Assembly (NCBI GenBank): GCA_964609305.1
Contig: CAZSRK010000018.1
Coordinates: forward strand, 1 to 41,773
Length of the DNA: 41,773 nt
Direction: 5' to 3'
Source of the DNA: CAKSXP01 sp964609305
GTDB taxonomy: Bacteria > Bacillota > Clostridia > Oscillospirales > Oscillospiraceae
Both the position numbers and the translations under genes were made by a program. Positions 1-7,402 of the stretch are shown one piece after another. A model generated the notes under the pieces. That model searched no databases. It was not told where the DNA came from and worked only from the letters and a program-made list of their open reading frames with translations. Position 1 is the first letter of the stretch; each line of letters starts with the position of its first letter.

Positions 1-1
1 C

Positions 2-232
2 GTCGGCCAGCTCAAGTTCCCGGGCAGCAAGGTCGCCGGCTATGCCAACACCTTTATCTTCCCCGAGATACAGTCCGGTAACATCGGCTATAAGATCGCC
101 CAGCGCCTGGGCGGATTCGATGCCTACGGTCCCATTCTCCAGGGGCTGAACGCGCCCATCAACGACCTGTCCCGCGGCTGCAACGCCGACGAGGTCTATA
201 AGATGGCCATCATAACCTGCGCGCTTGCGTAA
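2..232 (+). CDS. pta: Phosphate acetyltransferase, C-terminal end (partial)
   Basis: The last 76 codons of a gene that begins before the window. Visible segments such as QSGNIGYKIAQRLGGF, GPILQGLN and NDLSRGC are the typical C-terminus of phosphate acetyltransferase, which interconverts acetyl-CoA and acetyl phosphate in the cytosol. With acetate kinase it makes ATP in fermenting bacteria, so it fits an anaerobic Clostridia host. The reading frame starts at base 2 and ends with TAA at 230-232. An intrinsic terminator follows about 30 bases later. Nothing can be said about the N-terminus or promoter. The family call is firm because this stretch is highly conserved. Confidence 0.93.
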   Translation, partial: VGQLKFPGSKVAGYANTFIFPEIQSGNIGYKIAQRLGGFDAYGPILQGLNAPINDLSRGCNADEVYKMAIITCALA

Positions 233-257
233 GGATATAAGGGATACATAGATACGT

Positions 258-292
258 AAAAACGGCTCCGAAGGGCCTCGGAGCCGTTTTTT
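258..292 (+). terminator. Intrinsic terminator after pta
   Basis: A 10-bp perfect stem (261-270 with 279-288) around an 8-base loop, followed by a run of six T. It lies between pta and tadA and ends the pta transcript. Confidence 0.92.
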
Positions 293-320
293 ATAATCTC
301 ATGGTTTTCAGGGAGGTACC

Positions 321-764
321 GTGGACAGGGAAGCATATATGAAAATGGCTCTGGCGCTCGCGCGGCAGGCGGGCGAAAACGGGGACGTGCCCGTCGGCTG
401 TGTCATCGTCAGGGACGGAGTTGTCGTAGGTCGGGGCCAGAACCGGCGGGAGAGGGCAAATTCCGCGCTCGGCCACGCGGAGATCGAGGCCATATACGAG
501 GCCAACCGCACCCTTGGCGACTGGCGGCTGGACGGCTGTGAGATGTACGTCACGCTCGAACCCTGCCCCATGTGCGCGGGTGCCGTGATAAACTCGCGTA
601 TCTCCGTTCTCGTATACGGGGCGCGTGAGGAAAACACGGGCTCCTGCGCAAGCGTGCTGAACCTGTTCGAGGAAAACTATCCGTCACACCCCGCCGTATA
701 CGCCGGTGTGCTTGCCGATGAGAGCGCCGCGCTCCTGCGCGAATTCTTCCGCAACAGGCGGTAG
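321..764 (+). CDS. tadA: tRNA adenosine(34) deaminase TadA
   Basis: A 147-residue zinc deaminase that converts adenosine to inosine at the wobble position of tRNA-Arg(ACG). The zinc/catalytic motif HAE is at residues 52-54, where Glu54 is the proton shuttle. The second zinc motif PCPMC is at 81-85. The length matches the family. The start is the GTG at 321, placed by the GGGAGG ribosome site immediately upstream (311-316). The gene follows the pta terminator and faces the ZIP transporter, with only six bases between the two stop codons. Other cytidine/deoxycytidylate deaminases share the fold, but VPVGCVIV and the HAEIEAI context favour TadA. Confidence 0.95.
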   Translation: MDREAYMKMALALARQAGENGDVPVGCVIVRDGVVVGRGQNRRERANSALGHAEIEAIYEANRTLGDWRLDGCEMYVTLEPCPMCAGAVINSRISVLVYGAREENTGSCASVLNLFEENYPSHPAVYAGVLADESAALLREFFRNRR

Positions 765-770
765 GCGAGC

Positions 771-1559
771 TTAGCCCAGAGCAACGTCGAGTATCATCAT
801 GACGGTGAAACCGATGGCGGAGAAAACCGTGCCTATATTCATGTGCTCCCCGCCCTGAGCCTCAGGTATCAGCTCTTCGACGACGACGTAGAACATCGCG
901 CCGGCTGCAAAGGAGAGTATGGCGGGCAGTGCGGGAACCACAAGCGCCGTCAGCAGCATCGTCACGAGAGCGCCAAGCGGCTCTACAATACCGGAGAGAA
1001 CTCCGTAGCCGAACGCGCGGCGCCGTGACATGCCGCTGCCGACCAGAGGCATGGAAATGACCGCGCCTTCGGGAAAGTTCTGAATGGCTATGCCTATCGT
1101 CAGCGCGAAGGCCCCGGCAAGCGTCATGCCCGAGCCCCCGGCCTCCATACCGGCGAAAACGACGCCGACGGCCATGCCCTCGGGTATGTTGTGCAGCGTG
1201 ACGGCCAGGACCAGCATTGCTGATTTGCCAAGCTTTGACATGCGACCCTCCGGCTTGCTGGAGTCCATGTGCAGATGCGGTATCAGGCTGTCCAGCAGCA
1301 GCAAAAAGCCTACGCCGAGCAGGAATCCTCCTGCCGCGGGCAGCCAGCCCGTTCCTCCCGCCTGCTGCGACATCTCTATGGCGGGGATAATCAGCGACCA
1401 GACGCTGGCCGCTATCATAACGCCGGAGGCAAAGCCCAGCATCGCCTTCTGTATGCCCGGGCGCATCTCGCCTCGCAGGAAAAACGCCATCGACGCCCCC
1501 AGGGTCGTGCCGAGCAGCGGCAGCAGCAGCCCCGCGGCTATTTTTAACGCTTCACTCAT
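771..1559 (-). CDS. ZIP-family divalent metal transporter
   Basis: A 262-residue polytopic membrane protein of the ZIP family, which imports Zn2+ or similar divalent cations down their gradient. The metal-site helices show HNIPEGMAVG and, further on, QNFPEGAVIS, the paired HN-PEG and QN-PEG signatures of transmembrane helices 4 and 5. About eight hydrophobic segments are visible. The frame stays open upstream, but the ATG at 1559 is preceded by GGAGGATTTTAT and is followed directly by the first membrane helix, so I take it as the start. A histidine-rich cytosolic loop is almost absent: only a short HLHMD stretch is seen. The closest family members in Firmicutes are annotated as zinc transporters; the substrate is inferred. 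Confidence 0.9.
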   Translation of the reverse strand: MSEALKIAAGLLLPLLGTTLGASMAFFLRGEMRPGIQKAMLGFASGVMIAASVWSLIIPAIEMSQQAGGTGWLPAAGGFLLGVGFLLLLDSLIPHLHMDSSKPEGRMSKLGKSAMLVLAVTLHNIPEGMAVGVVFAGMEAGGSGMTLAGAFALTIGIAIQNFPEGAVISMPLVGSGMSRRRAFGYGVLSGIVEPLGALVTMLLTALVVPALPAILSFAAGAMFYVVVEELIPEAQGGEHMNIGTVFSAIGFTVMMILDVALG

Positions 1560-1648
1560 ATAAAATCCTCCAAAATAACAATTAATCATACCCGACCTGC
1601 GCGATTCCGGTTTTTTTGCGAAGAGGCCCATCTTTGCCTGCATTGCAC

Positions 1649-1768
1649 CGCTTTATCGCGCAAAAACCGGCCATTCGCTCATTCTGCCGTTTTATCGCGC
1701 AAAATCCTGGCATGCACGAACCCTGCCATTTTATCGCGCCAAACCCTGGCATGTGTGCATTATATCGG
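1649..1768. repeat. Three-unit 39-bp tandem repeat
   Basis: The core TTTATCGCG recurs at 1652, 1691 and 1730, exactly 39 bases apart, with CCTGGCATG or CCGGCCAT following in each unit. Faint decayed copies may lie on both sides (near 1613 and 1769). The period is 13 codons. On the minus strand an open frame (1582-1812) reads as 13-residue repeats of the form M-(P/A)-G-F-(C/G)-A-I-K. That frame has no clear ribosome site, so I annotate the repeat and not a gene. The repeat sits in the intergenic space between the ZIP gene and the FNT gene. Confidence 0.85.
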
Positions 1769-1881
1769 CTTCCTGACGCAAGAACCCGGGCGCAGTCCGG
1801 GGCGTATGTCATGGTTTTTCCATACCCATCATATTCCGCGCACGCAAATTTGACAACAAACTACCGAAAGGCGGGATAAAT

Positions 1882-2661
1882 ATTCTGACCACAACCGACA
1901 TCATATCAAACTACATGCAGGCGGGCCGCCGCAAGACGGAGCTTGGCGCGGCAAAAATGCTCCTGCTCGGTTTCTACGCAGGGATGTTCATCGCACTTGC
2001 CGGCGTAGGGGCGACGGCCGCGGCCGTCTCGATAAGCTCCGCCTCTGTGGCAAAGCTTGTCAGCGCCGCCGTTTTCCCGGCGGGGCTGTCGATGGTTGTC
2101 CTGTGCGGGGCCGAGCTGTTCACTGGCAACAACCTGCTCGTGATACCGCTGCTGTCGCGGGAGATACGTCTGGCCGGCATGCTCAAAAACTGGCTGTTTG
2201 TATATATTGGCAACTTTGCCGGCAGTATATTTATCGCGGTCCTTGCCGTTTACAGCCACACCTTCTCGCTGTTTGACGGGGCGCTGGCGTACAGCGCGGC
2301 GTCCGCCGCCGCGGCCAAGGCCCAGCTCGGCTTTGGCGACGCATTTCTGTGCGGGGTGCTGTGCAACGCTCTGGTCTGCCTTGCCGTCTGGATGGCGATG
2401 GGCGCGGGCTCCGCCGCCGGCAAGCTCGCCTGTCTGTATCTGCCGATCATGCTGTTTGTCCTTTGCGGGTTCGAGCACAGCATCGCCAACATGTACTACA
2501 TTCCCGCGGGCCTGCTCGCCTGTTCGGAATATGGCCTTGAGCAGGCCGGTCTTGACTGGTTCGGGCTCGTGCGCAACCTGGTCCCCGTTACGCTCGGCAA
2601 TATAGTCGGCGGCGCGGGGCTGGTAGGCTGCGGATTCTGGCTGGCCTTCGCAAAGCGCTAG
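1882..2661 (+). CDS. Formate/nitrite transporter (FNT) family channel
   Basis: A six-helix membrane channel of the FNT family (FocA/NirC/HSC type), which moves formate, nitrite or related small anions. Signature stretches are FYAGMFIALAGVG near the N-terminus, the GAELFTGNN loop and later GNIVGGAGLV. There is no ATG, GTG or TTG near a ribosome site. The only Shine-Dalgarno-like sequence, AAAGGCGGG (1867-1875), points to ATT at 1882 or CTG at 1885. The residues that follow (TTTDIISNYM) resemble the amphipathic N-terminus of the family. The first ATG (1915) would remove that helix and lacks a ribosome site. Length from 1882 is 259 residues, normal for the family. It is a single gene, and its fermentative neighbours make formate a likely substrate. 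Confidence 0.88.
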   Translation: MLTTTDIISNYMQAGRRKTELGAAKMLLLGFYAGMFIALAGVGATAAAVSISSASVAKLVSAAVFPAGLSMVVLCGAELFTGNNLLVIPLLSREIRLAGMLKNWLFVYIGNFAGSIFIAVLAVYSHTFSLFDGALAYSAASAAAAKAQLGFGDAFLCGVLCNALVCLAVWMAMGAGSAAGKLACLYLPIMLFVLCGFEHSIANMYYIPAGLLACSEYGLEQAGLDWFGLVRNLVPVTLGNIVGGAGLVGCGFWLAFAKR

Positions 2662-2692
2662 TCCGGGCGGCGACCCCTGAAAAAATATACAA

Positions 2693-2731
2693 AAGATCCC
2701 CGTTGTTTTGTGTAAAAACACCGGGGATCTT
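2693..2731. terminator. Bidirectional terminator between convergent genes
   Basis: A 10-bp perfect stem (2693-2702 with 2722-2731) with a 19-base loop. The minus-strand side is followed by a T-rich stretch, the plus side by a weaker one. It lies between the converging FNT and HAAS-operon transcripts. Confidence 0.8.
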
Positions 2732-2735
2732 CCTC

Positions 2736-2924
2736 TTACTTAAACAAAAACCCTTCCAGAAAAGGGAACATGGACCTGAGGCTGTCGATGAGGCCGTCCA
2801 CATTGCCGTGGCTTACAACGGAATCCACCCCGCCGCCGAGAAACAGCGACACCACCAGCATCGCTACGCCGATTATCAGAATCACGGCGCAGATGATGAG
2901 GATTATCCTGAAAGCTCTCTTCAT
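2736..2924 (-). CDS. Small single-span membrane protein, second gene of the HAAS operon
   Basis: A 62-residue protein with one N-terminal membrane helix (about residues 5-30, IILIICAVILIIG) and a short amphipathic C-terminal tail. I do not recognise a family. The ATG overlaps the stop codon of the upstream HAAS-domain gene (ATGA at 2921-2924), so it is almost certainly translationally coupled to it and may act with it in the membrane. A terminator follows directly. Function unknown. Confidence 0.7.
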   Translation of the reverse strand: MKRAFRIILIICAVILIIGVAMLVVSLFLGGGVDSVVSHGNVDGLIDSLRSMFPFLEGFLFK

Positions 2925-3751
2925 TTATCCTCACCTCCGGTCAATCTGAAAAGCTCTGCCGTTCCGGAAACAAGCGGCTTTACTATCACTTTCATGAGCC
3001 AGACGGCCAAAAACAGCAGCAGCAGTCCGACCGCAAGCGCGATCGCCGCAATGCCGAACAGAAACAGCGCATCCGTAAAGACCGGGGAGGCCCACAATCC
3101 TGCAAGAAACGCAAACACGGCTCCTCCGACGGCGCACAGTCCCGGGCTTATTACCACGGCGCACAGAGCCAGAAGCAAACACAAAAGCATGATGCCGCCG
3201 AATATGGTCAGCGTAACGAGCGATCTTCTCGCGCGTCTGTCTTTTTTCTCTTCCTGCACCGGCGGCACGGGAGCCTCGGCTCCCTGCCCGCCGAACAGAT
3301 CGGAAAGCGTTGGCTTTTCCTCCTCCAGGGCTTCCGCGGCGGCCTGCCCGGCCTGCGCCTCTTCCGCATCCGTCTCCGTCTCCCCGTCGGCGGCCTCCGC
3401 CTTCCCGGGTTCCGGCTCCGGCTCGGCCCTGCTGTCCTCTTCGGCGTCCGGCGCGTCCTCTTCGGCCTGCGTCTTTTCCGCTTCGCCGGCCTTATCCGTT
3501 TCCTCCGCCGCTTCCTGCGCGGCCGGCTCTTCCTCCTGCGCCGGCTCGGGCGGCGGCGTCGGTGTATACTCGTGCGAGGCCTTTATCGCCATGGCCGTCG
3601 GCGTCCCCAACCGGGATATCAGCTCGGCCTTGCCCTCGGGCCCGGCCTCGTCAAACCTTTCGTTGAGTTGTCTGAGAAACTCCGCTCTGTCATGCTCCTC
3701 CATGAAGGAGAGAAGCTGCGTCAGCTCTGCAATGAATCTCTGTTTGTTCAA
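2921..3751 (-). CDS. HAAS-domain (DUF1700-type) membrane protein
   Basis: A 276-residue protein. Residues 1-55 form a HAAS/DUF1700-type helical domain (FIAELTQLLSFMEEHDRAEF, then a conserved LGTP turn). Residues about 60-175 are a strongly acidic Glu/Ala/Pro linker. Residues about 178-270 hold three hydrophobic helices ending in a basic tail. In other Firmicutes such genes are usually paired with a PadR repressor and sense or regulate envelope state; no padR gene is next to this one. The start is TTG at 3751, chosen because GGAGGTGAG lies nine bases upstream and the frame has no better start. A consensus promoter and an operator-like palindrome lie just upstream. The biochemical role is unknown. 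Confidence 0.75.
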   Translation of the reverse strand: MNKQRFIAELTQLLSFMEEHDRAEFLRQLNERFDEAGPEGKAELISRLGTPTAMAIKASHEYTPTPPPEPAQEEEPAAQEAAEETDKAGEAEKTQAEEDAPDAEEDSRAEPEPEPGKAEAADGETETDAEEAQAGQAAAEALEEEKPTLSDLFGGQGAEAPVPPVQEEKKDRRARRSLVTLTIFGGIMLLCLLLALCAVVISPGLCAVGGAVFAFLAGLWASPVFTDALFLFGIAAIALAVGLLLLFLAVWLMKVIVKPLVSGTAELFRLTGGEDK

Positions 3752-3773
3752 GCGGTGCTCACCTCCGATGTTG

Positions 3774-3790
3774 CGGTATACATAATACCG
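3774..3790. promoter_or_regulatory. Operator-like inverted repeat over the HAAS operon start
   Basis: Arms CGGTAT and ATACCG are separated by five bases. The site lies just downstream of the -10 box, in the initial transcribed region, a position suited to a repressor. A PadR-type regulator encoded elsewhere is a reasonable guess from the usual partners of HAAS genes. Confidence 0.5.
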
Positions 3791-3795
3791 TCTAC

Positions 3796-3824
3796 ATTAT
3801 AGAGGCAAGCCGCCGCAGGGTCAA
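3796..3824 (-). promoter_or_regulatory. Sigma-A promoter of the HAAS operon
   Basis: Reading on the minus strand, TTGACC (3824-3819), a 17-base spacer and TATAAT (3801-3796). It drives the HAAS gene and its small partner. Confidence 0.8.
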
Positions 3825-3835
3825 GTATTTTTCTC

Positions 3836-4153
3836 TCAATCCGTCCTTATCTCAAGCTGACGGAGCTTGGCGTCGTTCTTGAAGACTTTCACGAGATACA
3901 ATTGCTCCGGCTCAAGCGGGCCGAAGAGGAAATGTCCGTCCTCGTCGGTCGTGCTGCGGCCAAGCAGCTCCGGCTCTCCGTCGTCACCGGCCCGGAACAG
4001 CATGACCAGCGCCTTGTCGACCGGCTTGCCGTGCCCGTCTGCGACTCTTCCGCAGATGAAGGCATAGGGATCCTCGCCCGGGCTGATGGTCGTATTTATC
4101 TGCTCGCCGCGCGAGGGACGAAAGTAAAATTTGGGATAGGTGCTCAAAACCAT
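3836..4153 (-). CDS. Small carboxypeptidase-regulatory-like (beta-sandwich) protein
   Basis: A 105-residue protein whose middle (ICGRVADGHGKPVDKALVML, then TDEDGHFLFGPL) is a carboxypeptidase-regulatory-like or CnaB-type beta-sandwich repeat. No signal peptide is seen, so it is probably cytosolic or attached to something else. The ribosome site GGAGG lies only three bases before the ATG at 4153. The third codon, TTG at 4147, has an ideal nine-base spacing and may be the true start. Upstream on the same strand there is a TATAAT box (4176-4171) without a good -35. It diverges from proS. The role is unknown; similar modules occur as short surface- or spore-associated proteins. Confidence 0.65.
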   Translation of the reverse strand: MVLSTYPKFYFRPSRGEQINTTISPGEDPYAFICGRVADGHGKPVDKALVMLFRAGDDGEPELLGRSTTDEDGHFLFGPLEPEQLYLVKVFKNDAKLRQLEIRTD

Positions 4154-4198
4154 CCACCTCCTTACACACTATTATACTTTTGCGTCTTTCCAATGTGC

Positions 4199-4227
4199 TT
4201 GACAATCCCCATGCGTTTATATAGAAT
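4199..4227 (+). promoter_or_regulatory. Sigma-A promoter of proS
   Basis: TTGACA (4199-4204), a 17-base spacer and TAGAAT (4222-4227), about 60 bases before the proS start. Confidence 0.85.
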
Positions 4228-4288
4228 GTTCAGATACAAAGGCCGCGCCAAAAGCCAAAGCAATAAACTTTAGAAGGAGTCATAATAG

Positions 4289-5725
4289 ATGGCAAAAGAT
4301 AAGAAAGTTGAGCAGATAACCGATATGGAGGTCGACTTTGCCCAGTGGTTCACTGACGTGTGCACGAAGGCGGAGCTTATCGACTATTCCGGGGTCAAGG
4401 GGCTGTTCATCCTGCGCCCGTACGGCTATGCCATTTGGGAAAACATCATGAACTATCTGGACAGGCGCTTCAAGGAGCTGGGACACGAGAACGTCTCCAT
4501 GCCCGTGCTCATACCCGAGAGCCTGCTGCAGAAGGAAAAGGACCATGTCGAGGGTTTTGCCCCCGAGTGCGCGTGGGTCACCCACGGCGGAAGCGAGGAG
4601 CTGCCCGAGCGTCTGTGCATCCGTCCGACCAGCGAAACCCTGTTCTGCGACCACTGGAGCCATGTTGTGCACTCCTGGCGCGATCTGCCGATGAAATACA
4701 ACCAGTGGTGCTCCGTCATGCGCTGGGAAAAGACGACCCGTCCGTTTCTGCGCGGCCGCGAATTCCTCTGGCAGGAGGGCCACACCCTGCACGCCACAGC
4801 ACAGGAGGCCATTGAGGAGACAGAGCAGATGCTCGAGGTATATGCCGACTGCTGTGAAGAGTTCCTGGCCATGCCCGTCGTGCGCGGAAACAAGACCGAC
4901 AAAGAGAAATTCGCCGGGGCTGAGCGCACCTATACCGTCGAGTGCATGATGCATGACCACAAGGCCCTGCAAAGCGGCACCAGCCACTATTTTGGCGACG
5001 GCTTTGCCCGCGCTTTTGACATCACCTTTACCGACAGGAACAATCACCAGAGCTATCCGCACCAGACGAGCTGGGGCATGTCTACGCGCATCATAGGCGG
5101 GCTTATCATGACCCACGGCGACAACAACGGGCTGGTCCTGCCGCCCGAGGTCGCCCCCATACAGGTCATCGTCGTACCCGTGGCGCAGCATAAGCCCGGC
5201 GTGCTTGAAAAGGCAGCGGAGGTCTTTGACCGGCTCAAAGCCGCCGGCATCCGCGTCAGGATGGACGACAGCGACAACTCCCTTGGATGGAAATGTGCAC
5301 AGTACGAGATGAAGGGCGTTCCCCTGCGCGTTGAGATCGGACCGCGCGACATGGAAAGCGGAGTGTGCGTGGCCGTGCGCCGCGACAATTTCGAAAAGAC
5401 ACAGGTCGCCTTCGGAGACCTTGAAGCGCAGATCCCCGCGCTTCTGTCCATGGTCCAGAAAGGGCTTTACGCCAAGGCCAAAAAGAACCTTGACGAACAC
5501 ATCTTCTCCGCCACGACACTTGAGGAGGCAAAGCGCCTTCAGCAGGAAAACGGCGGCTTTATAAAGACCATGTGGTGCGGCCGCGAAGAGTGCGAAATCG
5601 CAATGAAGGAACAGGCCGGCATGTCCAGCCGCTGCATTCCCTTCGTGCAGGAACACCTGTCCGACGTATGCCCCGTCTGCGGCGAAAAGGCAAAGCATAT
5701 GGTCTACTGGGGAGTTGCATACTGA
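4289..5725 (+). CDS. proS: Prolyl-tRNA synthetase, archaeal/eukaryotic-like type
   Basis: A 478-residue class II aminoacyl-tRNA synthetase that charges tRNA-Pro with proline. RPTSE at 112-116 and RWEKTTRPFLRGREF at 145-159 (motif 2 region) are the active-site signatures. There is no inserted editing domain between motifs 2 and 3. The C-terminal zinc-type domain holds paired cysteines (WCGREEC, then CPVCGEK) and ends in YWGVAY, as in the ~480-residue archaeal-type enzymes used by many Clostridia in place of the longer bacterial ProS. ATG at 4289 has AGAAGGAG upstream. The stop codon overlaps the start of the following nitroreductase gene by one base, so the two are co-transcribed. Confidence 0.96.
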   Translation: MAKDKKVEQITDMEVDFAQWFTDVCTKAELIDYSGVKGLFILRPYGYAIWENIMNYLDRRFKELGHENVSMPVLIPESLLQKEKDHVEGFAPECAWVTHGGSEELPERLCIRPTSETLFCDHWSHVVHSWRDLPMKYNQWCSVMRWEKTTRPFLRGREFLWQEGHTLHATAQEAIEETEQMLEVYADCCEEFLAMPVVRGNKTDKEKFAGAERTYTVECMMHDHKALQSGTSHYFGDGFARAFDITFTDRNNHQSYPHQTSWGMSTRIIGGLIMTHGDNNGLVLPPEVAPIQVIVVPVAQHKPGVLEKAAEVFDRLKAAGIRVRMDDSDNSLGWKCAQYEMKGVPLRVEIGPRDMESGVCVAVRRDNFEKTQVAFGDLEAQIPALLSMVQKGLYAKAKKNLDEHIFSATTLEEAKRLQQENGGFIKTMWCGREECEIAMKEQAGMSSRCIPFVQEHLSDVCPVCGEKAKHMVYWGVAY

Positions 5726-6507
5726 TGGATTTTTCCTTTTTAAGCGAGTATATGCCCATGCGCCGGAGCATCCGCACCTTTGATATGGAAAAGCCCATAG
5801 AGGAGGACGTGCTCGAGGGCCTGATAGACTTCCTCTCTGAGCTCACGCTGCCGCAGGACGCCATCGACTGGAATTTCGACACTCTGCCGTATTCCGACAT
5901 GCTGGAGATCGCCGCGGTGGAGCCCGGAGTGAAGGCCCCGATGTACCTTGTGCTGCGCTCGGAAAAGCTCAACTTCGCGCTGCAAAACTGCGGCTATCTG
6001 GGCCAGATGGCTTCGCTGTGGCTGACCTCGCACGGCATCGCAAGCTGCTGGCAGAGCAGCATCAGCGTAAACGAGGACTTTCCCGACACGCTTCCGTATA
6101 TAGCGGCAATGGCCGTCGGCTATTCGCAGGAGAGCTTCCGCGACCCGTCCCGGCCGGTGGAGGGCAAGCCCCTCAGGAAATGGACTCTCGGCAGCTTTGG
6201 GGATAAGGAACCGGTCATCCGCGCCGTGGCTCTGGCGCCAAGCTGGTCGGGCCGGCATCCCGTGTGCATCATGTCCGTCGAGGGGAAGATGCATATCTAC
6301 CGTGACCGTCCGTTCCTGAACAACCCCGCCATATCCTATGTGCAGTGCATAGACGTCGGAGCGGCGCTTGCCAACATACACATCGCGGCAAATGCCTTGG
6401 GCTACGGCCTGCAATTCACGCGGCAGGATCCGCCGCCGCTCTGGGGCCGCAAGATATATCAGGCTACCGTGAATTTTGTAAAGGACAGCGGAACGGAGGA
6501 GAGCTGA
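5725..6507 (+). CDS. Nitroreductase-family flavoprotein
   Basis: A 260-residue protein of the nitroreductase fold, FMN-dependent NAD(P)H oxidoreductases. The N-terminus YMPMRRSIRTFD has the conserved R-R/K-S-x-R flavin-phosphate contact, and GYLGQMASLWLTSHGIASCW resembles the dimer-interface helix. Near the C-terminus DVGAALANIHIAANALGYG is the second typical helix. The start is the ATG at 5725, overlapping the proS stop (TGATG), so translation is coupled; the frame remains open further upstream inside proS, but that part is only proS in another frame. The physiological substrate cannot be told from sequence, and the link to proS looks like a shared transcript and not a shared pathway. Confidence 0.87.
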   Translation: MDFSFLSEYMPMRRSIRTFDMEKPIEEDVLEGLIDFLSELTLPQDAIDWNFDTLPYSDMLEIAAVEPGVKAPMYLVLRSEKLNFALQNCGYLGQMASLWLTSHGIASCWQSSISVNEDFPDTLPYIAAMAVGYSQESFRDPSRPVEGKPLRKWTLGSFGDKEPVIRAVALAPSWSGRHPVCIMSVEGKMHIYRDRPFLNNPAISYVQCIDVGAALANIHIAANALGYGLQFTRQDPPPLWGRKIYQATVNFVKDSGTEES

Positions 6508-6541
6508 ACTCCTCTTTACATGTCAAATGGCATATAAAATA

Positions 6542-6579
6542 CGAAGAATCCGTATGGTCATGACCATACGGATTCTTCG
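6542..6579. repeat. Perfect 38-bp palindrome, probable bidirectional terminator
   Basis: A perfect inverted repeat with arms 6542-6560 and 6561-6579 and the centre TCATGA. It lies between the converging nitroreductase and cyclase genes. The plus side lacks a T-run; the minus side is followed by TATTTTATA. A terminator is the simplest reading, but full symmetry would also suit a dimeric DNA-binding protein. Confidence 0.7.
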
Positions 6580-6684
6580 CTTGTCGAAAAACTGTTTACA
6601 CAAATGGAAGAGCCGTGCCCCCGTTGGGGGATTTCGTGGGGGCCGGCAGCCCGCCTGAAATGCCGTATCCTGTTTTGCGCCGGA

Positions 6685-7329
6685 CTATTCAAACCACGCC
6701 ATCGCCCTGACAGGCGCGCCGTCGCTTCCTGCAAGCTTCAGCGGGAAGCAGCCAAACCAGAACAGTCCGGTGCCGCACAGTTCAAGGTTTTTCAGGTTTT
6801 CTATATTTATCATATTACAGCGGTCAAATAACCGTCTGTGCCGCGTCAGGCCGGTGTCTGCGATCGGATCAAGGCCAATGACGTCAAAGCCGATACCCTT
6901 ATATGCCCCGTCGATGACATATTCCAGCGCCGCCTCGTCCAGACAGGGGTAGTCCCCAAAATATGAAGCCGTGCCCCAACGCTTGTCCCAGCCGAGGTTG
7001 AAGAGAAGGAAATCGGCCTCTTCCGCCATACTCCCGTACCTGCGTATATGCTCCAGTGTTATGGCCTCCCCCTCCGTCAGGTCACGGCAGTCTATCACAA
7101 GAGCCTTTCCGATAAACTGGCTCGCCGGGAATCTGTCCAGCGTCATTTTGTCCGCGTAAAGATGCGCCGGAGGATCGGCATGCGTCCCCGTGTGGCTGTA
7201 CATGCGCAGCAGGGTCTCTTTGAAGCCGTCCTTCTCATAGCTGTTGGCCGGAGTGAAGCTCGGCCCCTCCGTCCCCGGATAGACTGGCATTCCCTCCTGT
7301 ATCGTATGTGTTAAATCTATTACCCTCAT
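6685..7329 (-). CDS. Cyclase-family metal hydrolase (kynurenine formamidase-like)
   Basis: A 214-residue protein of the cyclase/kynurenine formamidase superfamily, metal-dependent hydrolases of amides or cyclic esters. The metal motif HTGTHADPPAH is at residues 46-56, and the N-terminal DLTHTIQEGMPVYPGT is characteristic. GIGFDVIGLDPI near the C-terminal half fits the family. ATG at 7329 has GAGAGGGGA five bases upstream. It is the last gene of a leftward run with a thioesterase and clpC, 73 bases after the thioesterase. No tryptophan-degradation genes are nearby, so the exact substrate is unknown. Confidence 0.87.
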   Translation of the reverse strand: MRVIDLTHTIQEGMPVYPGTEGPSFTPANSYEKDGFKETLLRMYSHTGTHADPPAHLYADKMTLDRFPASQFIGKALVIDCRDLTEGEAITLEHIRRYGSMAEEADFLLFNLGWDKRWGTASYFGDYPCLDEAALEYVIDGAYKGIGFDVIGLDPIADTGLTRHRRLFDRCNMINIENLKNLELCGTGLFWFGCFPLKLAGSDGAPVRAMAWFE

Positions 7330-7402
7330 GTCCGTCCCCTCTCTGGATTATCATGCGTGCCGGAAAAGGACAAGGGGAACTCGTACGTGTCCCCGCCGGT
7401 GA

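Noticed and set aside
1649..1768. 39-bp repeats as a CRISPR array
   Set aside because: The repeats are contiguous, without unique spacers, diverge from each other and have no cas genes nearby.
1582..1812. A 76-codon minus-strand gene over the tandem repeat
   Set aside because: No ribosome site or promoter and the plus strand is also open; kept as a repeat and as a finding.
2703..3785. A 360-codon frame on the plus strand rich in Ser/Ala
   Set aside because: Antisense to the acidic Glu/Ala linker of the HAAS protein; its composition follows from that low-complexity segment.
4280..5698. A 472-codon open frame on the minus strand opposite proS
   Set aside because: It is a shadow of the GC-rich proS codons; it has no ribosome site and no recognisable domain, while proS is unmistakable.
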